Source: Asparagopsis taxiformis (taxonomy: Eukaryota; Rhodophyta; Florideophyceae; Bonnemaisoniales; Bonnemaisoniaceae). Taken from it: DNA of 64,000 bases. A model generated the notes under the pieces. That model searched no databases. It had not been told where the DNA came from and saw only the letters and a list, made by a program, of their open reading frames with translations. This document shows positions 20,680 through 33,119 of the stretch, one piece after another (the first letter of the stretch is position 1; every line of letters begins with the position of its first letter). The DNA lies in assembly GCA_030407315.1 (NCBI GenBank), contig JALQPE010002454.1:229735-293734 (forward strand), in the 5' to 3' direction. The position numbers were made by a program, and so were the translations under genes.

Positions 20680-20687
20680 TTTTTATA
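20680..20687 (-). promoter_or_regulatory. TATA box of the minus-strand gene
   Basis: TATAAAAA on the minus strand lies about 117 bp upstream of the ATG at 20563. It is in the 20564-21293 intergenic region between two divergent genes, which otherwise holds no gene. A TATAAA on the plus strand near 20883 may serve the other gene. Confidence 0.4.
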
Positions 20688-23280
20688 CTTGCATAACTCG
20701 TAACGGTTATAAATTACTAACACCTGTCCCAAGCGACATGGGAGACCAACATCGTGATGATCATCTCTCTTGAACATTCATCACCATATAATAAAGATCT
20801 TATTCCGAGCTGCTCGAAGCCATTACCAGTAGATTGGGTGTATTTTTCGCTGTGGCAATATAACGGAACCTAGACGTGTATGTATAAAGAGACGCAGGGA
20901 TCGAGAATGATGCAGTGAAATCAATGTGTATATTTATATACTGGTTGTAAGAACGAGTCTACAAGTTCGAACAGAACATGAAGTCCTCTCAAGAGATTGG
21001 TTTTGAAATCTCCGATGGCAGATTTCAAACTCAATCTCTCGAGGGGACTTCAAATTCAAAACAAAAATGGAAATGTCCGTTGGCGAAATAATTGTATTGA
21101 AAGGCCGCCGAAGAACCTAATTATTCCTCATTACGTACCCTACCTAGCCAAAGTATACCTGAAAATATTCAGGTTAACTCTTTAACTGTGCATTTAAGGT
21201 TTATCAAAATTGTTGCCGAAGGTTTTTAACGACAGGTAGGAGAGAAGATTGTTTTCTGCTGGTGACTGATTGAGGTGAAGAATCTATTTCTCGATGGCCT
21301 CTGAGAAGAGAAATCCAGCGAGCACCTCTCGGCGTCCCCTTCATGGTGAGCGGCGCAATGGGCTATTGCACATCGACCCATTCAAGATCAAAAGATATGT
21401 CGAGATTCGAGAAATCGACTACAGGCACGTCGATGTTATTGCCGAGAGCATTCAGGTTTACGGCTACAATGACAACAACCCAATTACCGGTCGGATCATT
21501 GCCGGTGAGGTAGAGGTGCTGGATGGTGCGCATCGTTCGAAAGCTGTAATCAAGCTCATAGAGAACGGTGAGCTTCCGCGTGATTTCACTGTTCCTATGA
21601 TTGAAGAAGAAGTCGACATATCTTCGATTACAAGTGCTGCTTTCCTTGTGAAAGCATCAAACGCGAACGATATGGCATCCAGGCAGAAGAGGATGACTTC
21701 CATTGAGTACCTGAATCTTACTTTGGATCTTAGAGATGGGTACTGGGAGCGAAACGCAGGTGAAAAACAAGGAAGCTCAAGCATGGTTACAATTCGCGAC
21801 GTGAATATGCCATCCATTAGGCGATGGCTCGCCGTGGGATCTCAGCGCGAAGATTTGGCAGAAACTGTGCTGAGGCAGCCACAGTACGAGAGTTGCTTGT
21901 CAATTCTTCGTGTGCTTCGCCCCTACAGTCGCATAGAAGAACCCAATCCCAAAATGGTTCGCTGTCTGTGGCAGTTGTTCTGTATTGTATGGGGAAGGCC
22001 GGTGGAAGTTCAGAACAATTTTGCGATGAAGGAGTTTCCCACATCTCTCGAGAAAAGAGCATCAGTCGGCGAGCAGCTGTTTGGGATGTCTACAAGTGGT
22101 GAAATTGCTTCTCCATTGTGTCGCGAAGTCCTCACCTGTGAGTATTTCCGTTCTGGAAGAAGTGCACAGGGTAGAACATTAACAGAAGAAGATAAAGTAT
22201 TTGTAAGGCTGATGTTTATGATTTCATTTGTGCACATTGCCCTCACTAGACGCAGAAATGCACCCATTCGCCGGGTAGGAAGCGTCGTAGAACTGGGAGG
22301 GATACAGAGACTTCTACATTCGCCCCTTTCCAGCGCACAAGAGCAAACGGAGAGTCTGTGGGTGTCGTTTTGGAAAGGGTCATGTCTGCCTGGGATACAA
22401 CAGCGATGATTCTGGGCTTCGAAAGCGCCTACATGATGTGTCGCCCATACATGGTTTTCGACTCTGAGAAATTCCAATTCATCTGTCTTGCTAATCGTAC
22501 TGACGGGTGGGCACATCCTGACCACTACTCAGATCTTCTGCTTCCGTCCCCGGTAGTGAAACTCCGCGAGAATGCAGGTTATCCAGGCACTTTGGATATC
22601 TCTGTTGATGCAAGGTTGAGGTCTTTGACAGAAGCCGTACTAGTGTCTGTGTATGACTGTATGATAGGCATTGGTGTATTCGGATCAAGTACGAACCAGA
22701 TGGAAGGGCTGCGCACTAAATTTTCCATCAGCCTGACCGGTTCGGATTGAACGCCTTCATCGAAGCAAGAATAGAACAATCCATCGCATTGGATGGTCAC
22801 GAAAGACTCAAGGTATGGAAGAACTGGAACCGTGAAATGCGTGTGAAGCCAGTTGATGTCTGCGACTTGAAAATTCTTTACGAGACTGAACAGCGCAACG
22901 CAGCATCCAGATCTCTTTCTCGAGAAAGAGATCGTCTTGAGTCGAATGAATCAATGCAGCACAGCACTCGCCGTTTAGGTACAGGTGGAAGGAAACCTAC
23001 CAATGACTCTGGATCCCAGTATACATCCAGCATGGATGGGAGGGCTTCGTCCGCAATGGACACGGTTATGCAAGATGTTGCGGAGGATACACCGTCAGCG
23101 GAGGCAGTGAGTGAGGAAGAGGGGGTACCGGATCATATTGTGCAATTGAAAAAGGTCATGAAGAGATTTTGCGTAGCTTACAACTGTACAGCCTCGAGGT
23201 TAGTGCACCAGGTTAACACTGATTCCATTGGCATGCTTTCAGGGAATACTATTGATGGACAAGCACAACTTGTGCTCACC

Positions 23281-23300
23281 GATCCACCTTCAACACGCGG
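23281..23300 (+). other. Disrupted methyltransferase motif IV (DPP + 1-nt loss)
   Basis: The codons for Asp-Pro-Pro (23281-23289) are followed by TC-AAC-ACG. Reading on in the old frame gives Ser-Thr-Arg and a stop 115 codons early in the fold; adding one base at the next codon gives a residue followed by Asn-Thr-Arg and enters the frame that carries the rest of the enzyme. DPPYNT-like sequences are the usual form of this catalytic motif, so the loss falls in the catalytic tyrosine codon. Confidence 0.7.
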
Positions 23301-24308
23301 AGGGAGAAAGGCAAGACCAATTCAGAGTATGATGACATCAATAGCGCAAAAATGTTTCGTACTGGAAAGGACATTTCTCGAATGCTGCGCCCTGGAGGAC
23401 ATGCCCTGATATTTTCCAGTATCAAACAGTTGGTTGGGTGGGGAGAAGCTCTTCAAAATGCAGAAAGCGGGGAACAATCCATGCGTACAGACGATGTTCC
23501 TCTCATTCTAAGCCGTCGTCCCTACGTATTCATCCAAAACCCAATGAACAAATCGTGTTCATTACACAACATTCACGAGTTTGTTGTGCACAGTTTCAAA
23601 CGTGGGATGGGAGCTGCCGCGTTTGAAATGGTTGATTATTCTTTGCATAACCGTGACCTTTCACGACATCCAGGGTACGTGAACGCAATCGACAACTGCC
23701 CAAAGCTCGGACCTGGTGAGTCATTGAACTTCGAAGACAAAAGGCTACGTGCGGAGCAGAAGCCTCTGTCCATACTTCGAGAGCTTATTTCAAGGTTTTC
23801 AAAGCCAGGAGACATTGTGGTAGATCTATTCTCCGGAACGTATTCTACTGCAATAGCTTGCATGACAATGAGAGATGGTCTGTATCGCAAGTTTATTGGA
23901 TGTGAAAAAGACGCCACATGCCATGGATCAGCTCAGCCGTTGTTGCTGGATTGCTTTGTTAGGCAAGGTCGAGATGGAGTTTTTGGGGAGGCAACCAAAA
24001 ATGACATATCGAGTATTCTCGCTAACAAAGAATGGAATTACTCGATAAGGAGCAATGTAGGAAGTGAAAGACTTCGACATAGAAGTGATGCGCCTGATGG
24101 ATTCCCGTCGGTATCTTCACTACCACTGCATATGTTGCGATTTGTCTCCTCTGTTGCGCGGGATCAAAGCATGCTCCGAAGACTTGCCGAAGTCCCAATG
24201 AATGAATGGGGCGTAGAAGATTTAGGCAAGGTTTTCTCCGTTGACCCTGAGATGATGGTTGCAGTAGATGCCTCCTTTCACAACGTTATTGTTGCTGCAT
24301 CGACAGTT

Positions 24309-24460
24309 CGAGAGGGAGGATTGGGGGTTTTTGCCGCAGAAGATTTAGAGAGGGGCTCTGTTGTTGGATGGTATAATGGGACAATTTTATACGGGAAGAT
24401 TGGGGAGAATGAACCGCAACGCAGTCGCTTGTACGGACCGGACGGGTTCGGTTGTACTCA
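24309..24460 (+). pseudogene. N-terminal half of a SET domain, truncated
   Basis: The frame continuous with the methyltransferase ends with sequence typical of a SET domain start: GGLGVFAAEDLERGSVVGWY followed by NGTILY. This half forms the cofactor-side strands. The catalytic NHxCxPN and final GEELxxxY parts are absent because a CACTA terminus begins at 24461. It could act on lysine side chains if complete; in this copy it is dead. Confidence 0.65.
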
Positions 24461-25650
24461 CTACTGTGTCTGAAATCGGGCCTGGGGCAGTACTGTACGG
24501 CAGTAAAATTTACTGCCTGAGGCAGTAAAATTTAGTACTGTAAACATATAAATTAATGCCCTACTTGCCGGCAGTACAGTGCACTGCCCGGAGGCAGTGG
24601 CCATGTGCTGCCGACGGCAGTAGAAAGTACTGCCTGGATGTATGACGTGAGGCAGTGGTGGGAGGCAGTGATAGTTGCTGGATTTAGATTGTCTTTCTGG
24701 CAGTGATTTGTGCTACATTGGCCTGTAAAATAAAGTAGTATATTGTGCTGACTTGGGCAGCACGGGGAGGGAGTAAAATATGCTGTCCAGGAATATGGCC
24801 CACGGCAGTACTATTTGGTGGCGTGGGATGCACCGTGTGGCAGTAGAAGCTAGTGTTTCCGGCAGCGTGCTGTGCTGGCTGCGGGCCCGAATGACGGCAG
24901 CACATTTTGCTATATTTAGGTAGTGCCCCGATGTACTGTATGATACTGCCTGCAAGTCATGGCAGAGGCAGAGAAATGTACTGTATTCTATTATTGGACA
25001 AAGCAGTAATTTCTGCTGCTGTGTGGTGCTGCTTTTTTTGTACTTACAGGTAGTGACAAGTATATGTTCTGGCAGTAGAGTAATGCAGTGGAATATGATG
25101 ACAGCAGACATGCTTCGAGGCTGTGTATTCTACTGCCTGTGGAAGCGAGTGGGGACAGTAAATTATGATGTCTGACGAAATGTGTGAAAGCAATGAAATG
25201 AGTTGCTGATAGTCTCTAGGAAAAGCTGCCTGATAGTACTGCTTTATGATACGAAAAGTGCTACCGTACCGTGCTACTTGCCGTGGTGGAAAGTGCTGCC
25301 GTGCTCTACTACTTGCGTATGTGTAAATCACTTCCACGCTGTACTGCTCCAGGATATGTGAATTGCTGCCCCACAGCACTACAAAAAGTAGTAGATTTTG
25401 ATGTATTATAGAGCTGTCCAGATCAGCGTAAAGTACTGTCTGATAGTGTTGTATTCGACAGGGGCATAGGACAGTACCAGTTACTGCCTGTGGCAGTGCA
25501 GTGTACTACCTGGAAGTGCTACCTGTGGCAGTACATTTCACTACCTGGAACTAGTGCTTGAGACAGTACAATTTACTGCCGGGAAGTCTATATTGAACCA
25601 GTAAATTGTAGTGCCTGGCGGTACTGACTCGGACAGAACGGGAAAGTAGT
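24461..25650 (+). mobile_element. Left terminus of CACTA-like element gamma with ACTGCC repeats
   Basis: CACTACTGTGTCTGAAATC at 24461 matches the terminus at 1160. More than a dozen copies and half-copies of ACTGCC/GGCAGT follow to about 25650, including the full palindrome at 24519-24533. It inserts in the SET reading frame. Gamma appears to continue through the transposase and second ParB gene beyond 58638; its right end is not seen. Confidence 0.7.
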
Positions 25651-26884
25651 AGAATATGATGCCTAGGGTAATACTTTCTAGTGCCTACAATTGATGTTCA
25701 GGACGATAGAATGAGGTGGAAATGCCATTCCAGCCGCATGTTCAGGCATCTGGCTACGAAATGTCGGGCAGAATGGAGTATCTCTCTCGGTGGTCTTCAT
25801 AGAAGTGTATAGGGATAACCAAGTGTGATTTAAAAGGATGTCAGAATTTTTATGTAGCAAGGACAACGATGCCTGAAGGATTGTTTCAGTTCTATCATTA
25901 GACTAGACTACTCATAAAATCGAACTATCGTATCTAAAATCTTACTATCTCTACAACCAGGACTATTGTGCAAGCAAATCGAGTTCCTTGCTGTTTCAAA
26001 ACTACATGTGATGTTCAGACAGGAGGGAAATAAACACCATTACAGATGATTTGCAACAGGTTAGCAATCGGATATAGAAAAGTATTGTAAAGGATGAGAA
26101 GAACATGAGTATGAATGGAATGAACAAACTTACCATCATTGAACTATTTTTGCGTGCAAAGGTATTGGTTGTAGGTTGGAATGACGAAAGCTTGCAAGCT
26201 TTCGTCATTCCAACCTACAACCAATACCTATGCCAGAATCATTTGCAATCAATAGACTAGAATAGGATCAGCGAAGAACGATATTTATGGTTAGTGCACT
26301 ATCTTTCATGGAAAGCATGTGGAAAGAAATGAGAGAGGGGAAAGATACCTACTCGACAACGTACCAGCCTTACCTGTCATCTTCATGATAACCGGATGAT
26401 GAAATGGTCCTATACGTCGCGCATCAACAGCCTTAAATAGACAGCTCATCCACTCATAATGACCTCGTCGTAACTGGAAGGCAGATGATTTGGCAGACGA
26501 TGATGTGGCAGATGATTTGGCAGCGGATGATCTGTCAAATTTTCTGGACGTGATAAATTAGCAGAAATAGAAATCATGCCCTACGCAATGTCAAACCAAC
26601 CTAAAAGTCTTGGTATTGATGTTTAGCTGCATACTGAAGGAGAAACATCGAATAAATGCTGTAAATTAGAGTAGTAGACAATCCGAAAGAGAATTGCAAC
26701 CGTGTTCTCATCTATATATAGTTTATTACCATAACAAGATTACTATTGAGGCCTATTATACCATGTACTGAAGCTAAATTGTAAATGATTCGTGTATTTC
26801 ATTCAGAAAAGGAAGCAGGAATCGTTGGAGGCATTAAAGATCGCTGAAACCCAACATGGGAAATCAAGTCACCTGTTCCTTGAG
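25651..26884. other. Interior of gamma without a recognisable gene
   Basis: AT-rich sequence holds no convincing reading frame. It includes a GATGATTTGGCAG-type short tandem stretch near 26480-26530 and a perfect 68-bp palindrome listed separately. Confidence 0.5.
26161..26228. repeat. Perfect 68-bp palindrome, no spacer
   Basis: Two 34-bp arms (GGTATTGGTTGTAGG... and its exact reverse complement) meet at CTTG|CAAG without a spacer or mismatch. It can form a hairpin of 34 bp. It has no obvious element around it. Confidence 0.95.
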
Positions 26885-26920
26885 TTACGTCTGTGTTCTC
26901 GGAAATGGACGCGGACGTCC
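26885..26920 (+). repeat. Left terminal inverted repeat of epsilon
   Basis: About 36 bp, matching 38200-38235 in inverse orientation with two mismatches. Confidence 0.75.
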
Positions 26921-27439
26921 ACAACCTCTAGTACACCTAGTATTACTAGGCGGACGTCCATGTTCTCCAGTATTTTTGGATGTCCGCCTAGAACCGGACG
27001 TCCATGCGGTCTAGTACGTCTAGTATTACTAGGACGACATTCATTGTTTCTAGTACCACGGATGTCCCCCTCGGGATGGACTTCCGCCATGTCTATGTCA
27101 ACCTAGGACGGGCGCCGGTTCAGAAATTCAAAAATTTCGACCCCAGAAATTTCTGCCGCCTTGCTCGACATGGATGTCCGCATCCATCACGGCGACCACT
27201 CTATTTTTCCTTGTCGGTCGACTCCAATTTTGTCTTTAATTTTTTCATCCTCTCGCTCACACCCCCTTCCATTTGGTGCTCACCTCCCCCGTACTGTACC
27301 TCAAACACCCCCAATACCACTCTAGAACGCATTTTCAGCTACCTATCCCCGCTTCCACGGTGCACACCTCCATTCCATACCTACTTTTCTGCTCTACCGT
27401 ACAGATTTCGTATAACCAGTCCTCATACTACCTCAGAAT

Positions 27440-28320
27440 AGGGAAAAACATCCCCTATCCCCTCGACCATGCTCTCCCCCATCACCTTTGCAACGTATTG
27501 TTCTTCAATACCCTCTCTCCTCTACCTTCAACCCCTCTCCTTCGCCCTCTACACAAACTTCCCCTGCAGCTTACTCTTCGACCTGCTCCACCCCTCCCTC
27601 CCTCACCTGCTACATGCCCCCACGCCATCCGCATCTTCGGTACCGTATACACCACCACCGGCCCACGCTCCCGCTCCCCCGCCGTCTCCCCAGAAACCTC
27701 CCCGCTCTGAACCACATATCAACCCCCCACTTCGCACCCATCCTCCCACTCCCCTCCCTCCCCAAATACAATAACCCTCTTCTTCCCCATCACATCCCCA
27801 CTCACCACAGCCAGAACAGACGCCACCCCCCTTCCCACCTCTTTCTCCTCACTTTCCTAAAAACCCCTCCTCTCGGGGCCTTCAACCGCACCCTCCTACG
27901 GTCCCACCTAAACACCTCCTCCGCCCTCACTACCCCAACACCCCGCAGGGTATCCCCAATCCCCATAATATGCTTGTCGGCACTCCTCTCCGAATCACAC
28001 TCCAATCTAAACCCGCACTCCGTACATTTCCACTTCCCCCTGTACCATCCCATCCCAAGATTCCATCCACCCCCCACAGAACACATCCTCATACCACAGA
28101 AGAATTTTCTTCCTCTCATACCTCATCCTTAAAACCTCCATCTCTTCCATGTAAATTTCGATGTAAATATTTTCTTCACTATGCAAACTCATACATGTAT
28201 GAGCGTATGCCTTTCCGCTTCGTCAACCCTGAATATTTGTATTCATGTATTCATAAAATGGAGCCACCCACATCCCTATCCCGTTCTGCAAGCTTTACAA
28301 ACCACCAGACGCATACTCCA
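27440..28320. repeat. Pyrimidine-rich tract in epsilon
   Basis: The plus strand is dominated by C and T (runs of CCCTC, CACCTCC). Long frames on both strands here follow from the biased composition. On the minus strand a frame (28119-27802) includes KCTECGFRLECDSERSADKH, which resembles a single C2H2-type zinc finger, but composition bias makes coding doubtful. The 26921-27439 stretch before it is similarly biased and has no gene. Confidence 0.5.
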
Positions 28321-28323
28321 CAA

Positions 28324-30495
28324 CTATACAACAAACACTACTCGCTGTTTCAGACGACGCGGCTCACAAGTGGCGTAGTCCCAATTTTCCGTAACGCCTT
28401 TCCTGATGCTTAAAAGTAAAAAACACGTCAAAACGTATATCAGAAATGAGTGCGAGAGTTTTCTGCACAGGAGATGCTGAGCTACCAAATTGATTTTTCG
28501 GAAATTTTAGAATTTCTGAGCTGGCCAGCAATGCAATCGAGCTGGACATCCACCGGACGTCCATTTCAGGTTGATCGTGAGAGAGTAGGGCGGGACCATG
28601 ATGAAACAAGGACCAAGACCTGTCCCTGACGTGTTGAGCCTGAAATCGACCCTTCGTAAGACGCGATTTTGGCTTACAGTTGGTGCTTACAGAAGCCAGT
28701 GATGACCCCGGTCGGGGCGGCAGCCGGTTCCTGGGGCCGTTGTGGCCAAATTAGACACCTTGATTTGAATTGAAATTTGGGCTATTCTCAAAAACATGCA
28801 CATGTGAACATGTTTTTGAGATGGGGGTCTGCCGTACGGCACAATCGACCCGCCCAAATCGATGATTTTTCACAATTTTTTTCTGCCCGAAATTTTAGAA
28901 TTTCTGGGCTGGCCAGCAGTGCAATTGAGCCGGACATCCACCAGACGTCCATTCTGGGTTGTTCGTATGCTGCTCACATTTACGCATTACAGCAACTAAG
29001 CAGGCGGGCTCACTACTCATACAAAGTGCACGGAATATGAGTAACGTGATGTGTGAGTGTTGTTTGTCGTGAGAAAGTGGGGTGGGAGCATGTCGAAACA
29101 AGGACCAAAACTTCGCCCTGGCGTATTGAGCCTGAGCCTGGAATCGATCCTTCGTGAGATGTGGCTTTGCTTACAGTTGGTGCTTACAGAAGCCAGCGAT
29201 GGCCCCGCTCGGGGCGTCGGATGGCTTCTTCTGGGGCCGTTGTGGCCAGATTAGACACCTTGATTTGAATTGAATTTTGAGCCATTCTCAAAAACATGCA
29301 CATGTGAACATGTTTTTGAGATGGGGGTCTGCCGTACGGCACTTTCGACCGCCCAAATCGATATAATTTTGCAATTTTTTTCTGACTGAAATTTTAGAAT
29401 TTCTGGGCTCGCCAGCAATGCAATTGAGCTGGACATTCACCGGACGTCCATTTCAGGTTGGTCGAGTATTGCACATGGATACAGTTTTGCAGCTATTTCT
29501 CAGCCCAACATTTTAGAATTTCAGGGCTGACCAGCAATGTAACCGAGCCGGACTTCCACTGGACGTCCATTTCAAGTTAGGCTAGTGCTGCACATTTGCT
29601 CGCATCGCAGCAACTAAGCAAGTGTTGACAGCACCGAGATGCCATGCAGACAAGGGGGAATCGGCTGCAAACGGCTTCCCTGGTCGGCGGCTGGATGTCT
29701 GGATGTGAATGGCTGCAAGCATGGAAATCTTGCTACCGCACAGCGCATACACACTGCAGCAGCACATCACTGACGCATGCGAAAGTTGGGTGCTGCAGTG
29801 CGTGGTTGTTTGTGTGTTTGTGTCTTTGTGTTGTGTGTGTATGACGAACCTTGTGGTATCCCTAGGCGTGCACTGGTTCAAAAAGTTTGGACTGCCCCAT
29901 CGGTCGTACTTTGGCGCATTTACATGCATCGGAGAACGACCAAGGAGGTAGAGCAGCAATCGCTGTTGGCTGAGCGTCCAAACTGGAGGGCTTGGGGCAA
30001 TGGTTCTATAGCAGTCATTTATAGGACGCCCACCGTTGATGACTGAGATCCACGGTGGGTTTAGTATTCATGGTGTTGTCCTGCATTGGCGGACGTCGAA
30101 GACGAGTACTTCCAGTGAGCGTCCAAGGTGAACAGCTCAGCAGAGGATTATGATGTGGATGTGAAGGCATGGATGAGGCCAGCAGGAACGTTTCTGCAAG
30201 ATGGGCGTGAGTGGGTAAGTGAGCGGGGAGGGGCCGCTCGGGGCGCTTGGTAGCTTCTGGGGCCGTTGTGGCCAAATTAGAATCAAGCCTATGTCCGGCG
30301 GACGTCCTGAATTGCTTTATTTTTTGGGCTATTCTCAAAAACATGCACATGTGAACATGTTTTTGAGATGGGGGTGTGCCGTACGGCACTTTCGACCGCC
30401 CAAATCGATGTATTTTTGCATTTTTTTTCTGACTGAAATTTTAGAATTTCTGGGCTCGCCAGCAATGCAATTGCGCTGGTCATTCACCGGACGTC
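28324..30495 (+). repeat. Left arm of a ~2.17-kb fold-back inverted repeat (zeta)
   Basis: This arm is the reverse complement of 33120-35291 at high identity over its whole length. Each arm holds three copies of a ~170-bp module: the palindrome CAAAAACATG...CATGTTTTTG, then GCCGTACGGCA, then TTTTAGAATTTCTGGGCT and GGACATCCACCGGACGTCC. Copies start near 28787, 29285 and 30337, with partial copies near 28470 and 29500. A GGCCACAACGGCCCCAG motif precedes each full copy. Confidence 0.9.
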
Positions 30496-33119
30496 TATAT
30501 GCGCTCAAGCGATTGCTGTCTGCTTCAAATACCTGAGACATTATTGCCCCACACGACATAAAGTCCCCCAACATGCGACGCCCATCAAACATAAACATTT
30601 TCATGCTCTTACTACATTCTAGTCGCACACATACATCCATCTTCAAACAAAAAATGTCATTTAAACACCACCAGTCCCGCTTCATCGTACGCCAATACCG
30701 CCCAGTCGCCCAGCAGACAAGCTAGCCGTGCAGAAAATAAGCACTGCCATCTACGACGGAAACGACTGGATCTCATCATCGCTCTCAGCATTTCCAACAA
30801 GCCCAACATGTTTCCCCTACGTCACCCTGCAAAACGATACCATTGTATACTTCTGCATTCTCCGTCAATTGCATTCATTCAATCTGCGCAATGAATTCTT
30901 CAATCTCGAAGCCGGCCGGGTTTTCTGCCCATCCTGCAATAAGGGCATTGGAGAAAGTTCTCTAGCAATGGCCACTAAAGCCTTGATGCAACTACACGGT
31001 GCTGATTGCTTCTATCGCTTCCTCAAATCTGTCGACATTTACAACATACCATCCATCCGACACATTTCCAAACTAAACTAGACTGTTCATTGACAAACTC
31101 GTGTGTAGCCCCATTTAGACCACTCACCACTGGTATCTGCTGAGTCACCGCGCACTGCCCTGGTGCTCCCTCCTGAATTCGCTTGGGCTGTCTCAATACA
31201 TTCCGTACTATGCCTATGAAGCAGTCCCGTTATGGATCAGCGTTCTGCGTGTTCAGCACATCATCCCCACGTTACCAGAGCTGCAATTTCTCAGCGGTAC
31301 GGGTATCATCAATCCTTAGCACAGATGTGATACAGCAGCCGATGCAGGTCAATTTCTAGACTCGTAATTTTGCACTCAAGAAGGGAGATCGGTATGGAAA
31401 TTGTCCAGGCATAACAAACCGCCTGTCCTGCTCTCCTGCAGAGCAAGCTCCATCGATCCAGTCGATCAGGAACCTGACGACATGTAGTCGGCGTTCGTTC
31501 CGGACGCGGAAAGGGCAAATTTTTGTGTGGCGTTTGCAGATTCAGTCGCAACGGGAAGCGATGAAACTTTCCGCATGGCGTTTGACTGCGGTTTATCTGA
31601 GACAGACATCGAGCGATCGGTGTTTCTGTCCAGATGAAGCTGGAGATCAATGCCGTATTTGAGCTGATAATTGGAGCAAAGATTTGAAACAAATTTTCTG
31701 TGCAAATTTACGACGCGACACGGCGGAGGGTGGATAACTCAACGTTAGATGTTATTGGTTGAGCCAACATTACAAGACCGTACCGACGACACGCGCAATC
31801 ATTGATTTTTCGCTCATTGCTTAGAGAGCAAAACTGTCCAATGGTCGTATCAAGTTAGACCAGCACATATTTCCGCAACATCTTGGTGGAACGAAGTCGG
31901 TGCTCACGAAAGCCTGAGAGCTGCCTTGAGTCGAGGATTTTGTACACCGCCTTATCTGTGGTAGTTTCATACTGCGTTGTTTCACCGTTGGACTTGTGCC
32001 ACGCACACTTGGATCTCTCTCCATACGTACGTGTAGATAAGATGTGAATTGAGCTACAATAGCATACCAAACTGGAAACCAGTATCTACATGCTTTGTGA
32101 GAATATAATGCCTCTTTCTCGAGAAAAGGCCTCCTTCGGAATACTAGATTTCATTCAACCATATCCATCCATCTCCCATCGCTTCAGCATGAAATCATCA
32201 CCATTCCATCCATCGCAACGTTCGTCTCTATCCAAACACTACTCTCCACACATCTCCCCGATCTTTCAGTCCGACCGTACCCGGCGGCGGCCGAGAGAAA
32301 CGTACTGGCCATTGTTAAAAGTATCTACGACGGCAATGAGCGCATATATTAAATCATTCTCTATGTGAACACAGACCCTGATTGCCTCTCGTTTGTGGCA
32401 GAAATGAAACAAACACAAAGACTGCAACTCGTCCATGCGAGAAGCAAAAGCTACAGATTTTTAGCAAGTATCGATAGCTACAAAGAACCACTGCAACGTT
32501 TATTCTAGACTTGTATACATTTTCATTAGCACTTACATTACCATACACGAATAGTATTGCATTAAAGATTTTTATGAGAATGACAGGGGTCAGCGGCCGG
32601 GTTCCCTCCAGCTCAGCTTGGCTCAGCTCCGGATGCAGATGTGGTGAAGGGAAGAGAGAAAAGTCAGATATTCTACCATGATCTGATTTGATTTGCAATC
32701 CGAGAACTTCTTGACTCCCAAAAGGTGTAAACAGTATCCCTGCATATTGGCATCGACCAAAAGAACTGCAGCACTAACTCAATTTTCATTGCAGAGATCA
32801 GCACAACGTATTCGTCTTGAGTGTCACAAGTTGCAATTAGATGGCGCTGACTCGAAGCTAGGAGAGTTGGTAGTTGTGCCGAGTCGGCGTCTTCGGTTTG
32901 ATCGCTCGTGTAAATATCCAAGCAAAATGGCAGGCAAGGAGATACAAAGCCACGCAACAATCAAGCTTACCACATTCCCCAGCCAGAATCACCATAGAAA
33001 TCCTTGCAGTCTGCATCACACAGATCATCTTACGCAGTGCGTGCTGCCCAGGTCGTTATTCGGCCCTATCCAGAAACACTTTCAGGCCTAGTGCAACCAG
33101 TAGATCTGAAATGGAAATG
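30496..33119. other. Loop of fold-back zeta; gene remnants of unknown type
   Basis: The 2.6-kb unique centre carries short frames on both strands. The best is 30728-31081 (plus). Elsewhere frames of 70-130 codons overlap one another and I recognise none. A second segment at 32310-32350 again encodes IYDGN, also present in the 30728 frame, suggesting degenerate repeated coding sequence. Confidence 0.4.
30728..31081 (+). pseudogene. Unknown ORF with CPSC motif in the fold-back loop
   Basis: The 117-codon frame continues upstream in frame from 30716 (DKLAVQKISTAIYDGNDW) and is preceded by a 24-codon frame in another register (30649-30723), so a frameshift is likely. The sequence looks protein-like, with a single FCPSCNKG zinc-ribbon half-site and a helical end. 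I do not recognise the family. It lies between the arms of zeta and may be the remnant of that element's gene. Confidence 0.35.

Larger units (their letters stand above)
21294..24460 (+). pseudogene. ParB-like / beta-class DNA methyltransferase / SET fusion gene, frameshifted
   Basis: Four overlapping frames form one protein if single-base breaks are assumed near 22340, 22718 and 23290. Domain order: ParB/Srx-like nuclease-fold domain (residues about 20-110, with VLDGAHRSKAV at the conserved GxHR position); a linker of about 500 residues; a DNA N6-adenine/N4-cytosine methyltransferase of the beta class, with motif IV (TDPP) first, then LRPGGHALIF, then motif X/I (KPLSILRELI, GDIVVDLFSG); and a SET domain start (GGLGVFAAEDLERG, GWYNG). 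ParB-methyltransferase fusions are known from phages and mobile elements; adding a SET domain links DNA and histone-type methylation. The SET part is cut at 24461 by another element before its NHxCxPN half. Introns instead of frameshifts cannot be excluded for the first two breaks. Confidence 0.75.

Noticed and set aside
22358..22750. Separate 130-codon gene within the ParB-methyltransferase region
   Set aside because: It continues the protein of the preceding frame (VGVVLERVMSAW) and leads into the next after a one-base shift, so it is part of the same broken gene.
21294..24460. ParB and DNA methyltransferase as evidence of a bacterial plasmid or prophage
   Set aside because: Flanking LTR element, SET domain, CACTA termini, TATA and intron signals indicate a eukaryotic transposon context.
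27469..28413. Long Pro/His/Thr-rich frames on the plus strand
   Set aside because: They follow from the pyrimidine-rich composition; three overlapping frames are open at once and none has a recognisable domain.
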